A stretch of DNA of 39,997 nt from Halioglobus sp. Lineage in GTDB: Bacteria; Pseudomonadota; Gammaproteobacteria; Pseudomonadales; Halieaceae. Shown here piece after piece: positions 38,334-39,997 of the stretch (within the stretch, counting starts at the first letter, position 1; each line of letters starts with the position of its first letter). The position numbers were made by a program, and so were the translations under genes. Under the pieces are notes generated by a model, which saw only the letters and a program-made list of their open reading frames with translations, was not told the DNA's origin and made no database searches. Where the stretch lies: NCBI GenBank assembly GCA_002699145.1, contig PABK01000037.1:1-39997 (forward strand). The letters are read 5' to 3'.

Positions 38334-38645
38334 TCAGCCCAGGCTGATCTGCACTTCCACACCGGCGGCTAGGTCGAGCTTCATGAGCGCGTCCACGGTT
38401 TTTTCCGTGGGCTCAACAATGTCCAACAGGCGCTTGTGGGTGCGGATTTCGTACTGGTCCCGCGCATCCTTGTTCACGTGCGGGGACACCAGCACGGTAA
38501 ACTTTTCCTTCCGGGTGGGAAGCGGGATGGGACCCTTGACCTGCGCGCCGGTGCGGCGGGCCGTTTCGACAATCTCCTGGGTGGAGGTATCGATGAGGCG
38601 GTGGTCGAAGGCCTTGAGGCGAATACGAATGCGTTGACTCTGCAC
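38334..38645 (-). CDS. rpsJ: 30S ribosomal protein S10 / NusE
   Basis: This is a 30S head protein and also NusE, which links NusG and RNA polymerase to antitermination and coupling. From GTG 38645 the product is 103 residues, exactly the E. coli length, starting with the equivalent of [23 protein letters not shown] five codons upstream is in frame but GGAG lies 9 nt before the GTG, which I take as the start. It contains [20 protein letters not shown]. It is the first gene of the S10 operon, behind a consensus promoter and a short leader. Confidence 0.97.
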   Translation of the reverse strand: MQSQRIRIRLKAFDHRLIDTSTQEIVETARRTGAQVKGPIPLPTRKEKFTVLVSPHVNKDARDQYEIRTHKRLLDIVEPTEKTVDALMKLDLAAGVEVQISLG

Positions 38646-38665
38646 CAGACTAAACTCCAAACACT

Positions 38666-38696
38666 AAAAAACCAGGGGACCGCACGGGAACCCCCC
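38666..38696 (-). terminator. Candidate attenuator in the S10 leader
   Basis: Between the promoter and rpsJ the minus strand can pair GGGG with CCCC (within 38675–38694), with an inner CCG/CGG pairing. After three bases a run of six U follows (38666–38671). This looks like a weak intrinsic terminator 21 nt before the GTG start. In E. coli L4 controls the S10 operon through a leader attenuator, but this leader is much shorter. Confidence 0.45.
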
Positions 38697-38712
38697 GAAA
38701 AAAGGAACGCGA

Positions 38713-38741
38713 ATTCTAATGACCGCCCCCCGCCCTGTCAA
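38713..38741 (-). promoter_or_regulatory. S10 operon promoter
   Basis: On the minus strand a perfect TTGACA (38736–38741) and TAGAAT (38713–38718) are separated by exactly 17 nt. The start site near 38706 gives a leader of about 60 nt. This is the strongest promoter in the window and shows that rpsJ does not depend on tuf transcription. Confidence 0.93.
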
Positions 38742-38846
38742 GGCGGCGCGAAGATTAATTGCAGTGCGGGTTTCAGGGATTTGGCCGGGAAAGATATTAC
38801 GTCAGGTTATAAGACCTCGGCGAGTCAAATATGGCCAGCAGCGCGC

Positions 38847-39161
38847 CTACTCGGCACAGTTCACGCAGCGGGTCGCCTCGGGAATAGCGCGCAGGCGCGC
38901 CTCGCCGATATCCTCGCCGCAGGCGTCACAGGCGCCGTAGCTGCCCTCCTCGATACGCTCCAGGGCCGCCTGGATCACGCGGATGGACAGGCGGGTCTCG
39001 TTGCCGATCGCGTCCACCACCTCATCGTTCTCGCGCTCCTGCGCCTGCTCCGCGGAATCCCCGGAGTGTGCCTTGGTGACATCCTGCTTGATATTGGCCA
39101 GGCGCGCCTGCAGGGCGGACAAGCGCTCCTCAAGCTCCTGCTTCAGTTCATCGTAAGGCAT
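38847..39161 (-). CDS. DksA/TraR-family zinc-finger protein
   Basis: The 104-residue product has an N-terminal coiled coil (about 3–50 and 55–72) and a C-terminal C4 zinc finger with Cys78, Cys81, Cys99 and Cys102. The coiled-coil tip carries DSAEQA (35–40), a D-x-x-E-x-A version of the DksA tip D-x-x-D-x-A that enters the RNA polymerase secondary channel. It is shorter than DksA (about 150 residues). ATG 39161 is chosen as the family-like start; the longer reading enters the divergent TM2 promoter region. A regulatory role on RNA polymerase is likely but unproven. It lies just upstream of the S10 promoter on the same strand. Confidence 0.85.
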   Translation of the reverse strand: MPYDELKQELEERLSALQARLANIKQDVTKAHSGDSAEQAQERENDEVVDAIGNETRLSIRVIQAALERIEEGSYGACDACGEDIGEARLRAIPEATRCVNCAE

Positions 39162-39194
39162 TTTTGCTGGCAATCTCTTGGGCTGTTGGCTTTC

Positions 39195-39224
39195 ATCTTC
39201 CACCGATTGGCGACCGCTAGTCAA
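39195..39224 (-). promoter_or_regulatory. Candidate promoter of the DksA-like gene
   Basis: On the minus strand TTGACT (39219–39224) and GAAGAT (39195–39200) are 18 nt apart, giving a leader of about 27 nt. The −35 is good and the −10 is weak. No convincing promoter was found for the divergent TM2 gene. Confidence 0.5.
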
Positions 39225-39306
39225 ATTGGCCCACCGCAGGTGCTTGACGCGCACCCGCGGTTTCTGCGAGTGTCGAGTTTCCCGCGGGCAGCCAGAGAGC
39301 GACCAC

Positions 39307-39729
39307 ATGAACGATGACAGGGGTACGCATTCGGTCCTGCTGGGCTACCTGCTGTGGATTTTCGGCTTTATCGGCTCCCACCGTTTCTACTACGGACGAC
39401 AGGTGACCGGGGTTATCTGGTTCTGTACCCTCGGGCTATTCCTGGTGGGCTGGATCATCGACCTGTTCCTGATTCCCTCCATGGCGCGCGACGCCGACCA
39501 TCGCTACATTCCCGGCCCGGTCAACTACAACCTGACGTGGATCCTGCTGACGTTCCTCGGCCCCCTGGGCCTGCACCGTTTCTATATGGGCAAGATATTC
39601 ACCGGCCTGCTCTACCTGTGCGCCAGCGGTGTGTTCTTCACCTTTCCTCTCGCGGGCCTGATCATCGCACTGGGAATCCTCTATGACTTCCTCACGCTCA
39701 ACGAGCAGTTATCGCGGGTGAACGCGTGA
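39307..39729 (+). CDS. TM2 domain membrane protein
   Basis: The 140-residue product has two tandem TM2 domains, each a pair of hydrophobic helices joined by a short loop with G-x-HRFY-x-G. The first runs about 8–57 (GSHRFYYG) and the second about 75–131 (GLHRFYMG). ATG 39307 with AGAGAGCG upstream is chosen over the longer reading. It is on the plus strand between tuf and the DksA-like gene, oriented opposite to its neighbours. TM2 proteins are widespread inner-membrane proteins; no specific function is known. Confidence 0.85.
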   Translation: MNDDRGTHSVLLGYLLWIFGFIGSHRFYYGRQVTGVIWFCTLGLFLVGWIIDLFLIPSMARDADHRYIPGPVNYNLTWILLTFLGPLGLHRFYMGKIFTGLLYLCASGVFFTFPLAGLIIALGILYDFLTLNEQLSRVNA

Positions 39730-39760
39730 GCAACACCTGGCTGAGCCGCTAGCCGGAAAC

Positions 39761-39786
39761 GAAAAAGCCCGGCGGATGCCGGGCTC
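39761..39786 (-). terminator. Rho-independent terminator after tuf
   Basis: An 8-bp stem AGCCCGGC/GCCGGGCT (39766–39773 with 39778–39785) and a GGAT loop are followed on the minus strand by U5 (39762–39766 region). It lies about 40 nt after the tuf stop. Read on plus it could also lie after the TM2 gene, but the U tract is on the minus side. Confidence 0.9.
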
Positions 39787-39824
39787 TTCACACACTCCCG
39801 CCAGGGCGGGACAGCGCTATCGAC

Positions 39825-39997
39825 TTACTCGATGATCTTTGCCACCACGCCGGCGCCGACAGTACGGCCACCTTCGCGAATCGCGAAACGCAGGCCCTCT
39901 TCCATAGCAATCGGCGCAATCAGCGTCGCCACCATCTGCACGTTGTCGCCCGGCATCACCATCTCGACACCCTCAGGCAGCTCCACCGCACCGGTCA
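39825..39997 (-). CDS. tuf: Elongation factor Tu, 3' end (partial)
   Basis: Only the last 57 codons and the stop are in the window; the gene continues past the right edge. The translated end has [20 protein letters not shown] and ends [14 protein letters not shown], the conserved C-terminus of EF-Tu domain III. EF-Tu delivers aminoacyl-tRNA to the ribosome as the GTP complex. Whether this is the tuf copy of the str operon or the second copy cannot be told. A terminator follows, so it is not co-transcribed with rpsJ. Confidence 0.97.
   Translation of the reverse strand, partial: TGAVELPEGVEMVMPGDNVQMVATLIAPIAMEEGLRFAIREGGRTVGAGVVAKIIE

Noticed and set aside
39244-39249. Promoter of the TM2 gene from TTGACG
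   Set aside because: No acceptable −10 box lies 16–18 nt downstream.

Overview
The window is chromosomal DNA of a GC-rich gammaproteobacterium. It has an S10–spc–alpha ribosomal supercluster, the uvrA/MFS/ssb arrangement seen in Pseudomonas, an adjacent fabA–fabB pair, Gammaproteobacteria-type ispB/rplU–rpmA divergence, and a TonB-dependent receptor locus. A marine lineage near Cellvibrionales/Halieaceae is my guess from protein style, not a demonstrated assignment. No rRNA, tRNA, CRISPR array, insertion sequence, transposase or integrase was seen.

Layout, left to right. (1) 1–1200: rplU–rpmA on the minus strand, ending in a strong terminator, followed by an intergenic tract holding three copies of a 27-bp repeat. 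(2) 1160–3900: ispB and pgi on plus, each with its own sigma70-like promoter. (3) 3900–9070: a minus-strand block of TonB-dependent receptor, secreted DUF1214-like protein and an AraC-type regulator with its own promoter. This looks like a regulated outer-membrane uptake locus. (4) 9200–12850: manC–galU–cpsG on minus, making GDP-mannose precursors and UDP-glucose for surface polysaccharide. (5) 13080–14830: fabA–fabB on plus, for unsaturated fatty acid synthesis. (6) 14843–15038: a 196-nt imperfect palindrome between convergent fabB and moeA. (7) 15055–17700: an RmlD-like SDR gene, moaB and moeA, tightly coupled on minus. (8) 17700–22640: ssb and an MFS exporter on minus, divergent from uvrA. 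(9) 22640–24690: a membrane acyltransferase and an Stf0-like sulfotransferase, converging. (10) 24717–38741: the ribosomal supercluster on minus, from a consensus promoter before rpsJ to a terminator after rplQ, with a second strong promoter before rpsM. (11) 38847–39997: a small DksA/TraR-type protein, a TM2 membrane protein, and the 3' end of tuf with its terminator.

Most of the window is core housekeeping: translation, secretion, transcription, isoprenoid tail synthesis, glycolysis, lipid synthesis, molybdenum cofactor and repair. The accessory signals are the receptor/AraC locus with 22-bp-spaced direct repeats, the acyltransferase–sulfotransferase pair beside rplQ, the two genes between tuf and rpsJ, an SDR-like protein that seems to lack its catalytic Tyr and Lys, the long palindrome, and the 27-bp repeats. 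I did not find a convincing new multi-gene defence or mobile system.
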